From the NCBI GenBank assembly GCA_017306155.1, contig JAFKJB010000012.1:1-64000 (forward strand): a DNA stretch of 64,000 nt, given 5' to 3'. Below, piece after piece: positions 28,823 through 40,028 of the stretch. The notes below the pieces were generated by a model, which had not been told where the DNA came from, ran no database searches, and worked only from the letters and a program-made list of their open reading frames with translations. The position numbers and the translations under genes are program-made. Each line of letters opens with the position of its first letter. Position 1 is the first letter of the stretch. This stretch comes from Nitrosospira multiformis. GTDB lineage: Bacteria > Pseudomonadota > Gammaproteobacteria > Burkholderiales > Nitrosomonadaceae.

Positions 28823-30742
28823 ATGGAAGCAACAGCTACAAAAGAACATTTGAATTTTCAGACCGAGGTCAAGCAACTCCTTAAGCTGATGATCCATTCC
28901 TTGTATAGTAACAAGGAAATTTTCTTGCGCGAACTGATTTCCAACGCGTCGGATGCTGCCGACAAGCTGCGGTTCGAAGCTTTGACCGATGGGGCCCTGT
29001 ACGAATCCGATTCGGACCTGAAAATACGTGTAAGTTACGATATGGCGGCACGCACCATTACTGTTGCCGACAATGGCATCGGCATGTCGCGGCAGGAAGT
29101 GATAGACCATATCGGCACTATCGCCAAGTCCGGCACACGCGAGTTCTTCGATGCGCTGACCGGCGATCAGGCCAAGGATGCGCATCTGATCGGCCAGTTC
29201 GGGGTGGGTTTTTATTCCGCATTCATTGTTGCTGACAAAGTGACGCTTACCACGCGGCGCGCCGGCCTGACACACGAACATGGTGTGCGCTGGGAATCGG
29301 GCGGCGAGGGAGATTACACCCTTGAGACAGTCGAGAAACCCCGCCGCGGCACCGAGGTGACCTTGCATTTGCGCGAAGGAGAGGATGAGCTGCTCAATGG
29401 CTGGCGGCTACGCTCCATCATCCGCAAATACTCGGACCATATCACTCTTCCCATCGTGATGAAAAAAGAGGAATGGTCGCAGGAAAAAAATGAAAACATC
29501 GTCACGGACGAAGACGAAACCATCAACCAGGCAAGCGCCCTGTGGGCACGGCCGAAAAACGAGATCAGCGAAGAACAGTACAACGAATTCTACAAGCATG
29601 TCGCGCACGACTTTGAACCTCCGCTGGCGTATGTTCATGCCAGGGTAGAGGGCAAGCAGGAATATACGCAGCTGCTCTACATCCCCTCCCGCGCTCCGTT
29701 CGATCTTTATGATCGCGAATCCCGCCATGGCATCAAACTGTATGTCAGAAGAGTATTCATCATGGATGATGCCAAACAGTTGCTGCCCAATTACCTGCGG
29801 TTCGTACGAGGAATAATAGATTCGAATGATCTGCCGCTGAATGTTTCCCGCGAGATATTGCAGGAATCGAAGGACATTGAAGCCATGCGCGCCGGCTCGG
29901 TGAAAAAGGTGCTGGGATTACTCGACGACCTGGCGCAAAGCGAAACCGACGACGGAAAAGCCAGATTCAAGACCTTCTGGAAGGAATTCGGACAGGTGAT
30001 GAAAGAGGGGGTGGCGGAAGACTATGCCAACCGCGAGCGCATCGCCAAGCTGCTGCGCTTTGTTTCTACCCATTCCGGTTCGGAAGAGCAGGACGTCTCC
30101 TTGAGCGATTATGTAGGACGCATGAAGGACGGGCAGGAAAAGATCTACTATGTCACGGCCGACAGTCTCACGGCGGCTAAAAGCAGTCCGCACCTCGAAA
30201 TTTTCCGCAAGAAAGACATCGAAGTCATTCTGCTGTCCGATCGCGTGGACGAGTGGCTGGTTGCGAATCTGCCTGAGTTCGAGGGTAAACACCTGCAGTC
30301 CGTAGCAAAGGGCAGTCTCGATCTGGGTAAACTGGAGGACGAGGCGGAGAAAAAGGAACAGGAAAAAGAAGCGGGCGAATACAAGGAACTTACCGAGAAA
30401 ATAAAAGAAGTGCTCGGCGAGCAGGTAAAGGATGTGCGAATCACCTTGCGCCTGACCGAATCCCCCGCCTGCCTGGTGGCGGAAACCCATGACATGAGCG
30501 GAAACCTGGAGCGCCTGCTCAAGTCTGCCGGGCAGAAGGTCACCCATACCAAACCTATCCTGGAAATCAATCCGTACCATCCCATGGTAGAGCGCCTGAA
30601 ATCGGAGGAAACTCATTTCGCCGACTGGAGCCACATTTTGTTCGACCAGGCGCTGTTGGCAGAGGGCGGGCAACTGGATGATCCTGCCGGTTTCGTCAAG
30701 CGCATCAACCAGTTGTTCCTGAACACCGGGAACACGGCATGA
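28823..30742 (+). CDS. htpG: Molecular chaperone HtpG (Hsp90)
   Basis: ATP-dependent Hsp90-family chaperone, 639 residues. The N-terminal ATPase has the family signature [18 protein letters not shown], the nucleotide motifs DNGIGM and GTIAKSGT, and the lid [10 protein letters not shown]. The middle domain carries the catalytic-loop region [13 protein letters not shown] 28823 has tggaggaaaa upstream; the open frame before it contains the promoter and is not coding. Confidence 0.97.
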   Translation: MEATATKEHLNFQTEVKQLLKLMIHSLYSNKEIFLRELISNASDAADKLRFEALTDGALYESDSDLKIRVSYDMAARTITVADNGIGMSRQEVIDHIGTIAKSGTREFFDALTGDQAKDAHLIGQFGVGFYSAFIVADKVTLTTRRAGLTHEHGVRWESGGEGDYTLETVEKPRRGTEVTLHLREGEDELLNGWRLRSIIRKYSDHITLPIVMKKEEWSQEKNENIVTDEDETINQASALWARPKNEISEEQYNEFYKHVAHDFEPPLAYVHARVEGKQEYTQLLYIPSRAPFDLYDRESRHGIKLYVRRVFIMDDAKQLLPNYLRFVRGIIDSNDLPLNVSREILQESKDIEAMRAGSVKKVLGLLDDLAQSETDDGKARFKTFWKEFGQVMKEGVAEDYANRERIAKLLRFVSTHSGSEEQDVSLSDYVGRMKDGQEKIYYVTADSLTAAKSSPHLEIFRKKDIEVILLSDRVDEWLVANLPEFEGKHLQSVAKGSLDLGKLEDEAEKKEQEKEAGEYKELTEKIKEVLGEQVKDVRITLRLTESPACLVAETHDMSGNLERLLKSAGQKVTHTKPILEINPYHPMVERLKSEETHFADWSHILFDQALLAEGGQLDDPAGFVKRINQLFLNTGNTA

Positions 30743-30799
30743 CGCGAGCGGCAGCGTGAATCCGATGTGTGTGGCGTGGATTTGCGTCTTGGAAGCCCG

Positions 30800-31708
30800 C
30801 TAGGAAGCAATCAGGGTCGCGAATAGTTCCCGGTGGGCTGTATCGTTGATGGCAACGACGGCGGGGTGCGTAAGACGGCGCTCCAGGGAGATGGCGTAGA
30901 ACTGTTCGGTAACCTCGTCAGTCCGGCCGACGACAACAGCGCCATGTTCACGCCGCACCTCGTCGGCTATTACGGAGGGAGCAATGAAAATACCGATACC
31001 TGCCTGGCCGAATGCCTGCATCAGCGCGCTGTCGTCGAACTCTCCCACGATGTGGGGGTGGAGTTGGTGGATGTCGAACCATCGCATCAATGGTATCCGT
31101 ATGGCGGCATCTTTACCGGGAATGAGCAAGGGGGCCGCATCGAGAACATGGGGCCACTTTTTTTTGAACGTTTTTGCAAGACTGGGTGCGGCAAAAAATG
31201 TAATGCCGCAGCTTCCCAGTTTATGGCTGTAGCCTTTCACGTTTGTTTCATCCGGCATGGGGCGGTCGGCCAGTATCAGATCGACTCGCTGGATTGCCAG
31301 TTCCACCAGCAACCGCACCAGTTTGTCCTCGCGGCAGACGATGCGCACAGGCGAAGCAAGCCCCATGGCAGGCGTTAACAATCGGTAGGCGATGGACTTG
31401 GGGACCGCATCATCGACGCCCACCCGGAATGGAATGGCGTGGCGTTCCGGGTGGGCGCGCAATACTTCTTCCAGTTCGTTTCCAATCTGAAAGATTTCGT
31501 CCGCATACGATAGGGCGAGCCGTCCCGTTTCGGTCAGTTCAAGGCGTCTTCCCACTCGTAAAAAAAGCGGCGCCCTCAACGCGTCTTCCAATAATCCGAT
31601 CTGGCCGCTCAGAGTCTGGGGCGTAAGGTTCAGGCGTTCGCTGGCGCGGACAATGCTGCCTGCCTTGGCCACTGCCCAAAAATAGTGTAATTGCCTGTAA
31701 TTAAGCAT
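30800..31708 (-). CDS. nhaR: LysR-family regulator, NhaR-like
   Basis: Transcription activator, 302 residues. The N-terminal winged helix-turn-helix begins MLNYRQLHYFWAVAKAGS, with LNLTPQTLSGQIGLLEDAL as recognition region. The effector domain keeps NhaR-like features: GECGI-like LGSCGITFFAAP, LLIPGKDAAIR, GEFDDSALMQAFGQAGIGIFIAP and YAISLERRLTHPAV. NhaR responds to sodium and controls nhaA in E. coli. Here it is divergent from a metal RND operon, so it might control that, but no nhaA is nearby. Confidence 0.9.
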   Translation of the reverse strand: MLNYRQLHYFWAVAKAGSIVRASERLNLTPQTLSGQIGLLEDALRAPLFLRVGRRLELTETGRLALSYADEIFQIGNELEEVLRAHPERHAIPFRVGVDDAVPKSIAYRLLTPAMGLASPVRIVCREDKLVRLLVELAIQRVDLILADRPMPDETNVKGYSHKLGSCGITFFAAPSLAKTFKKKWPHVLDAAPLLIPGKDAAIRIPLMRWFDIHQLHPHIVGEFDDSALMQAFGQAGIGIFIAPSVIADEVRREHGAVVVGRTDEVTEQFYAISLERRLTHPAVVAINDTAHRELFATLIAS

Positions 31709-31993
31709 CAGTGTGCGGACAAATTCGATACTTCGTAAAAACCGATTATATCATCAGCGAGATACTACTTTTCTTGATGCAATTTCTCCTCTAGACTAAA
31801 TCAGATGAGCTTTGCCTTGTCATCCGTTTCGCTTATCGCGCGTTCGTGTTTGTGTGATGTTCCTTTCGCCGTTTCCACCGATTCCAGCGCTACTGTCGTT
31901 GTTCCGGTTGGTGAAACCCTCTTTCCCGCAGCCTCGACGTATGCTGCAGTGCAATCGCTCAGGCATTGCTTCGAAGAAATCAACGGGTAGCAC

Positions 31994-33469
31994 ATGCATA
32001 TATCACGTCTTTGCCGTATTCTGCCGGCCCTGATCCTTGTTTTGCCATTCTCGCCGGCTTCGGCTCAGCAGCCTTCAACGATTCCTGCCATTACCGCACC
32101 GCCGGCGCTTCCACCGGCTATGGCACCTGCTCCTGCGCCACCTGTCATGCCTGCGCCCCGCTCACCCGCTCTGCCGCCGGCCACTATGCCCGGCCCAACC
32201 GTGCCGGGATCGGCAACGGGACGATTGCCTGGCTTGCTGACTCCTGCCGCCCCCGGTCCAACCATGCCTACGCCAGCTGCACCGCCTTCCCAGGTCCTCA
32301 CCATCGAGGAGTTGCAGCGGCTCGGATTGAAGGCCAACGGCCTGGTGCAGGCAGCGAATTTTCAAATAAAGGCTGCGGAAGCGGGCGTTACCGGCGCATC
32401 GGCTTATCCCAATCCGCAACTGACCTTCATGGCTGGACCTCAGCATGCTCGTATTCCCCAGGCTCAACCTTCGAACAGCCACCGTCAATTTACTATTTCT
32501 CAAACTATTGAGAATCCGTTCCTGCGGAGCGCGCGCATCGGCTCGGCAGAAGCAGGGGTGAATGCCAGTCATGCAGGCCTGGAACAGGTAAGGGCGGATT
32601 TGTCGGCACAGTTGCGGGTCGCTGCCTATGAACTGATCCTGCGGCAGGAAGTGGCGCGAGTGGAGGCAAGTGTTTCCGATCTGATGGAGGAAATACGCCG
32701 GCGCGTCAAGGTGCGTGTGGATGTGGGCGAGGCGCCACGCTTCGAACTGATCAGGGCCGATACGGAAGTTCTGGCCGCGGCTTCGCGCAGGGAAGCGGCG
32801 CTGTTGAATGCCCATAGGGCGCGTATTGCCCTGAGGCAACTTACTGCTGGCGCCTTGCAGCCTGATTTTCAGATAGAGGGGTCGCTCGCACAGCCCGTGA
32901 GCCTTCCTCCCCTGGAAGAGCTGCGCGAAACTGTGCCGGCAGTCAATCCGGAAATTACGCGCCTGGAGGCCGAATGGAAGCGGGCGCGGCTGCGGATCGA
33001 CCAGGAACGCGCCGCGGTGCTGCCATCGTTAACGGTATTGCTCAGTAATTTCCAGGAGGCGCAGTACACTTCGAACCTTGCCGGCCTGAACGTGACCATC
33101 CCATTGTTCTATCAGCGGCGTGGCGAAATCAATGCAGCTGTCGCGGATTCGGAGCGGGCGCGCGGAATATTGGAGTTCCGGCGCTTTGAAATAGGCCAGC
33201 TGCTGGAATCCGCCTGGCAAGCCAAGCAGATCGCCCAGCGCAGAGTGGAGATGTTCGACGGCGGATTGGTCAAGGAAGCTGAAAAGGCGTTGGAAATCGC
33301 GCAGGCAGCCTATCGCTTTGGCGAACGCGGCCTGATCGAAGTGCTCGACACGCAGCGCATGCTGCGCGGAGTGCTTTCGGACTTCTTGCAGGCCCGGTTC
33401 GATTTGCAGGCCGCAGTTACCGAGATTGACCGCCTCAGGGCATATTACCCCAAGGAAGACTTAGAATGA
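31994..33469 (+). CDS. Outer membrane efflux protein of the CzcC/TolC family
   Basis: Outer membrane channel of a tripartite heavy-metal RND pump, 491 residues. After a signal peptide (cut near ASA-QQ) comes an unusual Ala/Pro-rich stretch of about 70 residues with little else. The coiled-coil TolC-like body follows, from VLTIEELQRLGLKAN to the end, including AYPNPQLTFMAGP, SQTIENP and AAYRFGERGLIEVLDTQRML. Its stop overlaps the adaptor gene (ATGA). The metal is not predictable from sequence. Confidence 0.9.
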   Translation: MHISRLCRILPALILVLPFSPASAQQPSTIPAITAPPALPPAMAPAPAPPVMPAPRSPALPPATMPGPTVPGSATGRLPGLLTPAAPGPTMPTPAAPPSQVLTIEELQRLGLKANGLVQAANFQIKAAEAGVTGASAYPNPQLTFMAGPQHARIPQAQPSNSHRQFTISQTIENPFLRSARIGSAEAGVNASHAGLEQVRADLSAQLRVAAYELILRQEVARVEASVSDLMEEIRRRVKVRVDVGEAPRFELIRADTEVLAAASRREAALLNAHRARIALRQLTAGALQPDFQIEGSLAQPVSLPPLEELRETVPAVNPEITRLEAEWKRARLRIDQERAAVLPSLTVLLSNFQEAQYTSNLAGLNVTIPLFYQRRGEINAAVADSERARGILEFRRFEIGQLLESAWQAKQIAQRRVEMFDGGLVKEAEKALEIAQAAYRFGERGLIEVLDTQRMLRGVLSDFLQARFDLQAAVTEIDRLRAYYPKEDLE

Positions 33470-34617
33470 AAATCACCATGCCGTTAATCGGCATCCTGCT
33501 TGTGTTGTCTGTTTCCGGGTGCGGGGGCGGCAAGCCGGCAGTCAAAGAGGAGGTTGTGGCAAAAGAGCCGGAAAACGCGAATCTCGTCACACTGGAGCCC
33601 GAAAAGATGCATCACATCAGGATTGGGAAACCCACCTTGATCAATATCGCCGACAAGCTGCAGGCGCCGAGCCAGGTCGAGGTGGATGAGCACAGGCTGG
33701 TCCGTGTCGGGGCTAACGTCACCGGCCGGATTATCGACGTGTACGCCATGCTGGGCGACAACGTCGAGGCGGGCCTCGAGCTCGCCCGTATTTCCAGTCC
33801 GGAACTGACGCAGGCGCAGCTGGCTTATCTGCGGGCGTTTTCCCTTGAAACCCTGGCGGAAAAAGCGGCCGAGCGTGCGCGTCACTTGCTTGCCGCAGAC
33901 GTCATCAGTGTTGCGGAAATGCAGCGGCGCGAATCCGAACTGCAGGTTTCGCGGGCAGAATTGGGCGCAGCGGCAGATCAGTTGCGTCTGCTGGGCATGG
34001 ACAACAGGGCCCTGAACAAGCTTGGCAAAGACGGAACCATCATGCCCTCAGTAGCGATCAAGAGCTCCAAGCCGGGCATCGTTATCGAGCGGAATGTCGC
34101 CATTGGGCAGGTAGTCCAACCCTCCGACCTGTTGTTTCAGGTTGCCGATCTCTCTTCCGTGTGGGTCGTGGGGGACGTGCCGGAGCAGATTGCGCGCCAT
34201 GTGCAGGTTGGCCAGCATGTGGAAATCCATGTTCCAGCACTGGGGAATATCAGCTTCGACGGTTTGATCATCTTTGTCGCCGATACCGTGAATCCGTTGA
34301 CAAGAACAGTGATGGTGCGGACCGTGGTGGAAAACCCGCGGAGGAAGCTCAAGCCGGCCATGCTCGCGAGCATGCATATTCTCGACAATCCGGTTGAAAG
34401 CCTGGTGGTGCCGGAGACAGCCGTGGTGCGCGAAAACAATCGGGATTATGTATTTCTTGTCCAGGGCGACAACCGGTTCCTTCGCGTCCCTGTCGAACTG
34501 GGGGCGGAGGTAGGCGATATGCGTCCTGTGTTGAAAGGACTTTCCATCGATCAGACCGTCGTAGTCGACGGCGCATTTCACCTGGAAAACGAGCGCAAGC
34601 TCGCCGAGCTGGAGTAG
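33466..34617 (+). CDS. RND efflux adaptor (CzcB/CusB-like lipoprotein)
   Basis: Periplasmic membrane-fusion subunit, 383 residues. It is a lipoprotein: LVLSVSGC is a good lipobox, with Cys19 as the modified residue. The half-lipoyl motif region NVTGRIIDVYAMLGDNVEAG, the alpha hairpin (about residues 115-170) and the beta-barrel PGIVIERNVAIGQVVQPSDLLFQVADLSSVWV follow. It overlaps the outer membrane factor by four bases and precedes the pump by four. Confidence 0.93.
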   Translation: MKITMPLIGILLVLSVSGCGGGKPAVKEEVVAKEPENANLVTLEPEKMHHIRIGKPTLINIADKLQAPSQVEVDEHRLVRVGANVTGRIIDVYAMLGDNVEAGLELARISSPELTQAQLAYLRAFSLETLAEKAAERARHLLAADVISVAEMQRRESELQVSRAELGAAADQLRLLGMDNRALNKLGKDGTIMPSVAIKSSKPGIVIERNVAIGQVVQPSDLLFQVADLSSVWVVGDVPEQIARHVQVGQHVEIHVPALGNISFDGLIIFVADTVNPLTRTVMVRTVVENPRRKLKPAMLASMHILDNPVESLVVPETAVVRENNRDYVFLVQGDNRFLRVPVELGAEVGDMRPVLKGLSIDQTVVVDGAFHLENERKLAELE

Positions 34618-34621
34618 TCCC

Positions 34622-37600
34622 GTGCTGGCATCCATCATTCGTGCAATGCTCAAGCAACGCCTGATAGTGGTGGTAGTGGCACTCGGCCTGGTGGCTGCCG
34701 GCATGCGTGCTTCAACCAGGTTGTCGGTGGATGCCTTTCCAGACGTGACCAATGTACAGGTAATTGTCGCGACGGAAGCGCCAGGCCGCAGTCCCGAAGA
34801 AATCGAGCGGATTGTAACCGTACCGGTGGAAATTGCGATGACCGGGCTCCCCGGACTGGTGGAAATGCGCGCCCTGAACAAAAGCGGAATATCGATTATT
34901 ACGCTGGTTTTCACCGACCAGACGGATGTCTATTTTGCGCGCCAGCTGGTGATGGAGCGGCTGCTTGGGGTTGCCGGCAAGATGCCGCCCGGTATTACGC
35001 CGGTACTTGGACCTGTCAGCACCGGCCTGGGGGAGGTCTATCAATATACCCTGGAGCATCCCGATGACGGCCAGCAGGCGCTTTCAGTGGAGGAACTGAC
35101 GCGGCGGCGCACCATACAGGACTGGGTAGTGCGGCCGCTGCTGCGTTCGGTGCAGGGCGTGGCCGAAATCAATTCGATGGGGGGTTACGTCAAGCAATAC
35201 CATGTGCTGGTCAACCCTAACCGCCTGCGCCACTACGATCTGACCCTGGCACAGGTGGACCGGGCGATTGCGAATAATAACGCCAACTCGACCGGCAACA
35301 TCTTGCCCCTGCATGCCGAGCAGTACCTGATCAGGGGCGTCGGACTGATCCAGTCGCTGGATGATATCCGAAACATCGTCTTAAAAGAAGTTGATGGCGT
35401 TCCTGTGTTTGTGCGGGATGTCGCCGAAGTGAAGTTTGGTGCGGAAGTACGGCAGGGTGCGAGCATCAAGGGCGGATATACGGAGTCCGTCGCCGGTATT
35501 GTGATGATGCTGCGTGGCGGGAATGCAAAGGAAATTGTCGGGCGGATAAAGGCAAAAGTTGACGAAATCAACGATCGCAAGCTGCTGCCGGGCGGTCTTC
35601 AGATTGTTCCATTCTATGATCGTACCGACCTCGTGGATGCTGCATTGTGGACGGTAAGCAAAGTCCTGATGGAAGGGATTTTTCTGGTTGTGGTCGTATT
35701 GTTCATCTTTCTGGGAGATGTCCGCTCCAGTCTGATCGTCGTCGCGACGCTGATCATTACACCCCTGGTCACCTTTATGGTGATGAACCAGCAGGAGATT
35801 TCCGCCAACCTGATGTCGCTCGGAGGGCTTGCCATCGCCATTGGCTTGATGGTCGATTCTACCGTGGTAGTGGTGGAAAATGTCTATCATCGCCTCGGAC
35901 ATGCGAGCGGCACGCGCGAATCCAGACTGCAAACCATCCTCGATGCGGTCGTCGAGGTAGGAACGCCGGTGATTTTCGGTATCTGCATCATCATTCTGGT
36001 ATTTCTTCCGCTCATGGCATTACAGGGCATGGAGGGCAAGACCTTCAGCCCGCTGGCATTCACCATCGCGATTGCGCTGGCGGTGTCGCTGGTCGTATCG
36101 TTGACGCTTTCACCCGTGCTCTGTGCCTATATTCTCAAGGGAGGCGCCGATAAAGATACTCGAATCATAGCCTTCCTCAAATCGACTTATCATCGGCTGC
36201 TGAATTCGGCCCTGGCGCACGAGAAAACCACGATCGCCACTGCAATCGGTCTGCTCGCATTATCGTTTTCGTTGTTCCCGCTCCTCGGAAAATCCTTCAT
36301 CCCGACCATGCAGGAGGGTTCCATCACGCCTGTCATCATCCGGGTGCCTTCGATCTCACTGGATGAGGCCATCGAAATCGAATCGGAGGCAATGACACTG
36401 ATTGCGGCAGTGCCGGGTGTCAAGACCGTAGTATCGAAGCTCGGTCGCGGGGAGTCTCCTGCCGACCCGGCTTCGCAGAACGAGTCTGATCCCATTGCGG
36501 CCCTGGATCCCGAATCCGGTCGAACCCAGGCGGAAGTCGAGGAGGACATTCGCAAGGCCCTGGCTGTCTTGCCCGGTGTATCCATCGTGTTGTCCCAACC
36601 TATCGCGCAACGGGTTGACGAGATGGTGACGGGTGTACGTTCGGAGATTGCCGTCAAAATTTTTGGCGATGATCTGGATAAATTGCGTGAACTGTCTGAA
36701 CAGGTGGCGCGCATCCTGAAGTCTGTACGGGGGGCGCGCGACCTTCGCATCGAGCGCTTGTCGGGACAGCAATCCCTGACCATCGATATCAACCGGTATG
36801 CGATCGCCCGTCATGGCCTCAACGTAGCCGATGTGAATGAGCTGATCCAGACGGCCATCGGGGGAAAAGCAGTGACGACCGTATTCGAGCGTGAACGGCG
36901 CATCTCGCTCGTTCTGCGCTTTCCCGAGCGGTTTCGCGACGATGTCGAGTCGATTCGTGATCTTCTGCTGCGGCGTTCGGGCGTGCGGGGTGCGGATGGC
37001 GTCCTGGCACAAGGAGGTCTCCTGGTGCCGCTGAGCGCCGTTGCGGATATCCGCGTTGTCGATGGTCCGGCGCAGGTATCGCGTGAATATGCGAAACGGC
37101 GCGTGGTGGTAGGGGTCAACGTGCATGAACGCGACCTCGGGGGCTTCGTTGAAGAAGTGCAGCAGCGCATCGCGAAGGAAGTGCAGCTTCCGACAGGTTA
37201 TTACTTTGTCTGGGGGGGGCAGTTCGAGAACATGGAACGCGCAATGGAAACACTTTCGATTATAGTCCCGCTTACCATCGCCGTGATTTTCTTCTTGCTG
37301 TTCGTGCTGTTCAATTCGATCAAACTTGCGGGGCTCATCATCCTCGTGCTGCCGTTTGCTTCCATCGGCGGAGTCATTGGACTCTTTGTCACCGGCGAAT
37401 ACCTTTCAGTGCCGGCCTCCGTCGGTTTTATCGCGTTATGGGGTATTGCGGTGCTCAACGGGGTCGTGCTGATTTCCTATATCCGGAAGCTGCGCGAGCA
37501 GGGAGCAAGCGTTGCGGAATCTGTCATCAAGGGCTGTGAGCAACGCTTTCGTCCAGTGCTGATGACGGCAACAGTTGCGATGCTTGGCCTGATACCGTTT

Positions 37601-37744
37601 CTCTTCGCGACCGGTCCGGGTTCGGAGGTGCAGCGTCCCCTCGCCGTGGTGGTCATTGGTGGATTGATCACTTCAACCCTGCTGACACTGGTTGTATTAC
37701 CGACGTTATACCGCTGGTTCGACGAGAAGCCGGTAGAAACCTGA
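34622..37744 (+). CDS. Heavy-metal RND efflux pump (CzcA/CusA family)
   Basis: Inner-membrane proton-driven transporter, 1040 residues with the usual 12 helices and two large periplasmic loops (about residues 35-340 and 560-870). The helix-4 motif reads AIAIGLMVDSTVVVVENVYHRL, with Asp412 as likely proton-relay residue. It does not carry the DFG-x3-DGA form of CzcA, so zinc/cobalt/cadmium specificity should not be assumed. FDERDLGGFVEEVQ-like HERDLGGFVEEVQ and the C-terminal VLPTLYRWF are typical of the HME family. GTG start at 34622. Confidence 0.93.
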   Translation: MLASIIRAMLKQRLIVVVVALGLVAAGMRASTRLSVDAFPDVTNVQVIVATEAPGRSPEEIERIVTVPVEIAMTGLPGLVEMRALNKSGISIITLVFTDQTDVYFARQLVMERLLGVAGKMPPGITPVLGPVSTGLGEVYQYTLEHPDDGQQALSVEELTRRRTIQDWVVRPLLRSVQGVAEINSMGGYVKQYHVLVNPNRLRHYDLTLAQVDRAIANNNANSTGNILPLHAEQYLIRGVGLIQSLDDIRNIVLKEVDGVPVFVRDVAEVKFGAEVRQGASIKGGYTESVAGIVMMLRGGNAKEIVGRIKAKVDEINDRKLLPGGLQIVPFYDRTDLVDAALWTVSKVLMEGIFLVVVVLFIFLGDVRSSLIVVATLIITPLVTFMVMNQQEISANLMSLGGLAIAIGLMVDSTVVVVENVYHRLGHASGTRESRLQTILDAVVEVGTPVIFGICIIILVFLPLMALQGMEGKTFSPLAFTIAIALAVSLVVSLTLSPVLCAYILKGGADKDTRIIAFLKSTYHRLLNSALAHEKTTIATAIGLLALSFSLFPLLGKSFIPTMQEGSITPVIIRVPSISLDEAIEIESEAMTLIAAVPGVKTVVSKLGRGESPADPASQNESDPIAALDPESGRTQAEVEEDIRKALAVLPGVSIVLSQPIAQRVDEMVTGVRSEIAVKIFGDDLDKLRELSEQVARILKSVRGARDLRIERLSGQQSLTIDINRYAIARHGLNVADVNELIQTAIGGKAVTTVFERERRISLVLRFPERFRDDVESIRDLLLRRSGVRGADGVLAQGGLLVPLSAVADIRVVDGPAQVSREYAKRRVVVGVNVHERDLGGFVEEVQQRIAKEVQLPTGYYFVWGGQFENMERAMETLSIIVPLTIAVIFFLLFVLFNSIKLAGLIILVLPFASIGGVIGLFVTGEYLSVPASVGFIALWGIAVLNGVVLISYIRKLREQGASVAESVIKGCEQRFRPVLMTATVAMLGLIPFLFATGPGSEVQRPLAVVVIGGLITSTLLTLVVLPTLYRWFDEKPVET

Positions 37745-37757
37745 AGGAGGGGGCAAT

Positions 37758-38082
37758 ATGAAGGAGATTCGTGCAATACTTCGTCCAGAATCGCCTGCAC
37801 GCATTGCGTGAGGCTTTACGCAAGATCCCGGATTTTCCGGGGCTGACCGTCATGAACGTAAAGGGTTTTACTGCGCCTGCCTCATTGATAATCCCACAAT
37901 CAAGGATGATCTCACGGATTTTAGCGGGAAAATCATGCTTTGCACCCTTGTCGCTGACATGGTCGATAGCATTACCGCTGTGATAATGCATGAGGGTCGT
38001 ACCGGTCAGATCGGCGACGGCCTTGTCTGGGTCCCTGCCAGTTGAATTCGCGCGCCGTGTCTGCGATGGAAGTAACCTCTGA
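37758..38082 (+). pseudogene. Decayed PII-like signalling protein behind the RND operon
   Basis: A strong ribosome site (aaggaggggg) precedes ATG 37758, which reads MKEIRAILRPE. An extra T at 37791 then breaks the frame. Skipping it gives RLHALREALRKIPDFPGLTV and then MNVKGF. A second shift later restores DFSGKIMLCTLVADMVDSIT and HEGRTGQIGDGLVW. A third, an extra C near 38034, is needed for LPVEFARRVCDG before TGA 38080. Together these follow the PII fold in order, including the RTGxIGDG motif. Three frame breaks make it a pseudogene. PII-like genes behind metal RND pumps occur in other proteobacteria (from memory). Confidence 0.8.
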
Positions 38083-38183
38083 CATGACCCCTCAGGCATG
38101 TTATACCGACTGGGGCGGCAAATTTTTGAAACCCGGCAGCACGCTACTCAAGGTAAAATAGCGTAGAAAATTTTCTCAAGTAA

Positions 38184-39071
<888 letters not shown>

Positions 39072-39363
39072 TTTACTGCTTCATGACAGTCCGACAGGGC
39101 GAAGTGTGGCTCATGGCCGAATATCTCTCAAGGTCCTATGGACTTCTTCGAGTGAGGTGGTCATAGTATATTTTCTGGTGGGACCGAACACCTGAAGTTG
39201 AGCTTGGATGCTGACAAGGTACACCGAACGAAGCAAGTGTAATCCGGGAGATACTCTTGTTCTCCAGGGCGATATCAGGGACTGCGGCCTCCCTTGGTAT
39301 GCCGTGTGCGCTGGTTATCATAAAGTGGTAAGGCTTGAAATTCGGTATTGAAGCGAGGGATCA

Positions 39364-39966
39364 ATGACGGGCAGGCTGGGTGAAAGAAAAGATCAGATTC
39401 TGCAGGTTCTGGCAGAGATGCTGGAAGAGCCTAGGGCAGGTAAAATTACCACAGCGGCGCTGGCGGCAAAACTGGATGTTTCCGAGGCCGCGCTTTATCG
39501 TCATTTTGCCAGCAAAGCACAAATGTTTGACAATTTGATCGAATTCATAGAAAAAACCCTGCTCACCTTCATCAATAAGATGACAGCGGAAGAAAAAAGC
39601 GGCATCAGGCAGATTGAAGGCATCCTTGCCCTACTGCTTGGTTTTGCAAAGAAAAATCCTGGAATGACCAGGGTGTTGATCGGCGATGCCTTGATAAACG
39701 AGAATGAGCGTTTGCAAAATCGCGTCAACCAACTGCACGACCGACTGGAGGCGACGCTCAAGCAGGCACTGCGTTTTGCAGTAAGTGAGCGGGAAGTAGT
39801 AGAGGACCTGGACGTATCCGCTCACGCGAATATGCTGCTATGTTATGTCGTGGGCCGCTGGCACCAGTTTGCCAAAAGCGGCTTCAAACGTGATCCGATG
39901 GAATATTGGGAAGCACAGTTCAGAGAGATAGTTTCCAGCAGTTCCTTTGGGCAGGTGGTTTCGTAG
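39364..39966 (+). CDS. slmA: Nucleoid occlusion factor SlmA (TetR family)
   Basis: DNA-binding inhibitor of FtsZ assembly over the chromosome, 200 residues. The N-terminal TetR helix-turn-helix region KITTAALAAKLDVSEAALYRHFASKAQMFDNLIEF is SlmA-like. The C-terminal part includes QNRVNQLHDRLEATLKQALR and VGRWHQFAKSGFKRDP. It starts at ATG 39364 after gaggga. It is convergent with the MoeB/ThiF-like gene. Confidence 0.93.
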   Translation: MTGRLGERKDQILQVLAEMLEEPRAGKITTAALAAKLDVSEAALYRHFASKAQMFDNLIEFIEKTLLTFINKMTAEEKSGIRQIEGILALLLGFAKKNPGMTRVLIGDALINENERLQNRVNQLHDRLEATLKQALRFAVSEREVVEDLDVSAHANMLLCYVVGRWHQFAKSGFKRDPMEYWEAQFREIVSSSSFGQVVS

Positions 39967-40028
39967 CGCTACGGCATGCTGACGCTCTGTTTTCAGGGAG
40001 CACATCAAATTTCAAGTTCATTTCACGA

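Noticed and set aside
31805-31990. 61-codon frame between nhaR and the RND operon, a possible CzcI-like small protein
   Set aside because: No ribosome site, no convincing signal peptide and no similarity I recognise; another frame on the opposite strand is equally open.
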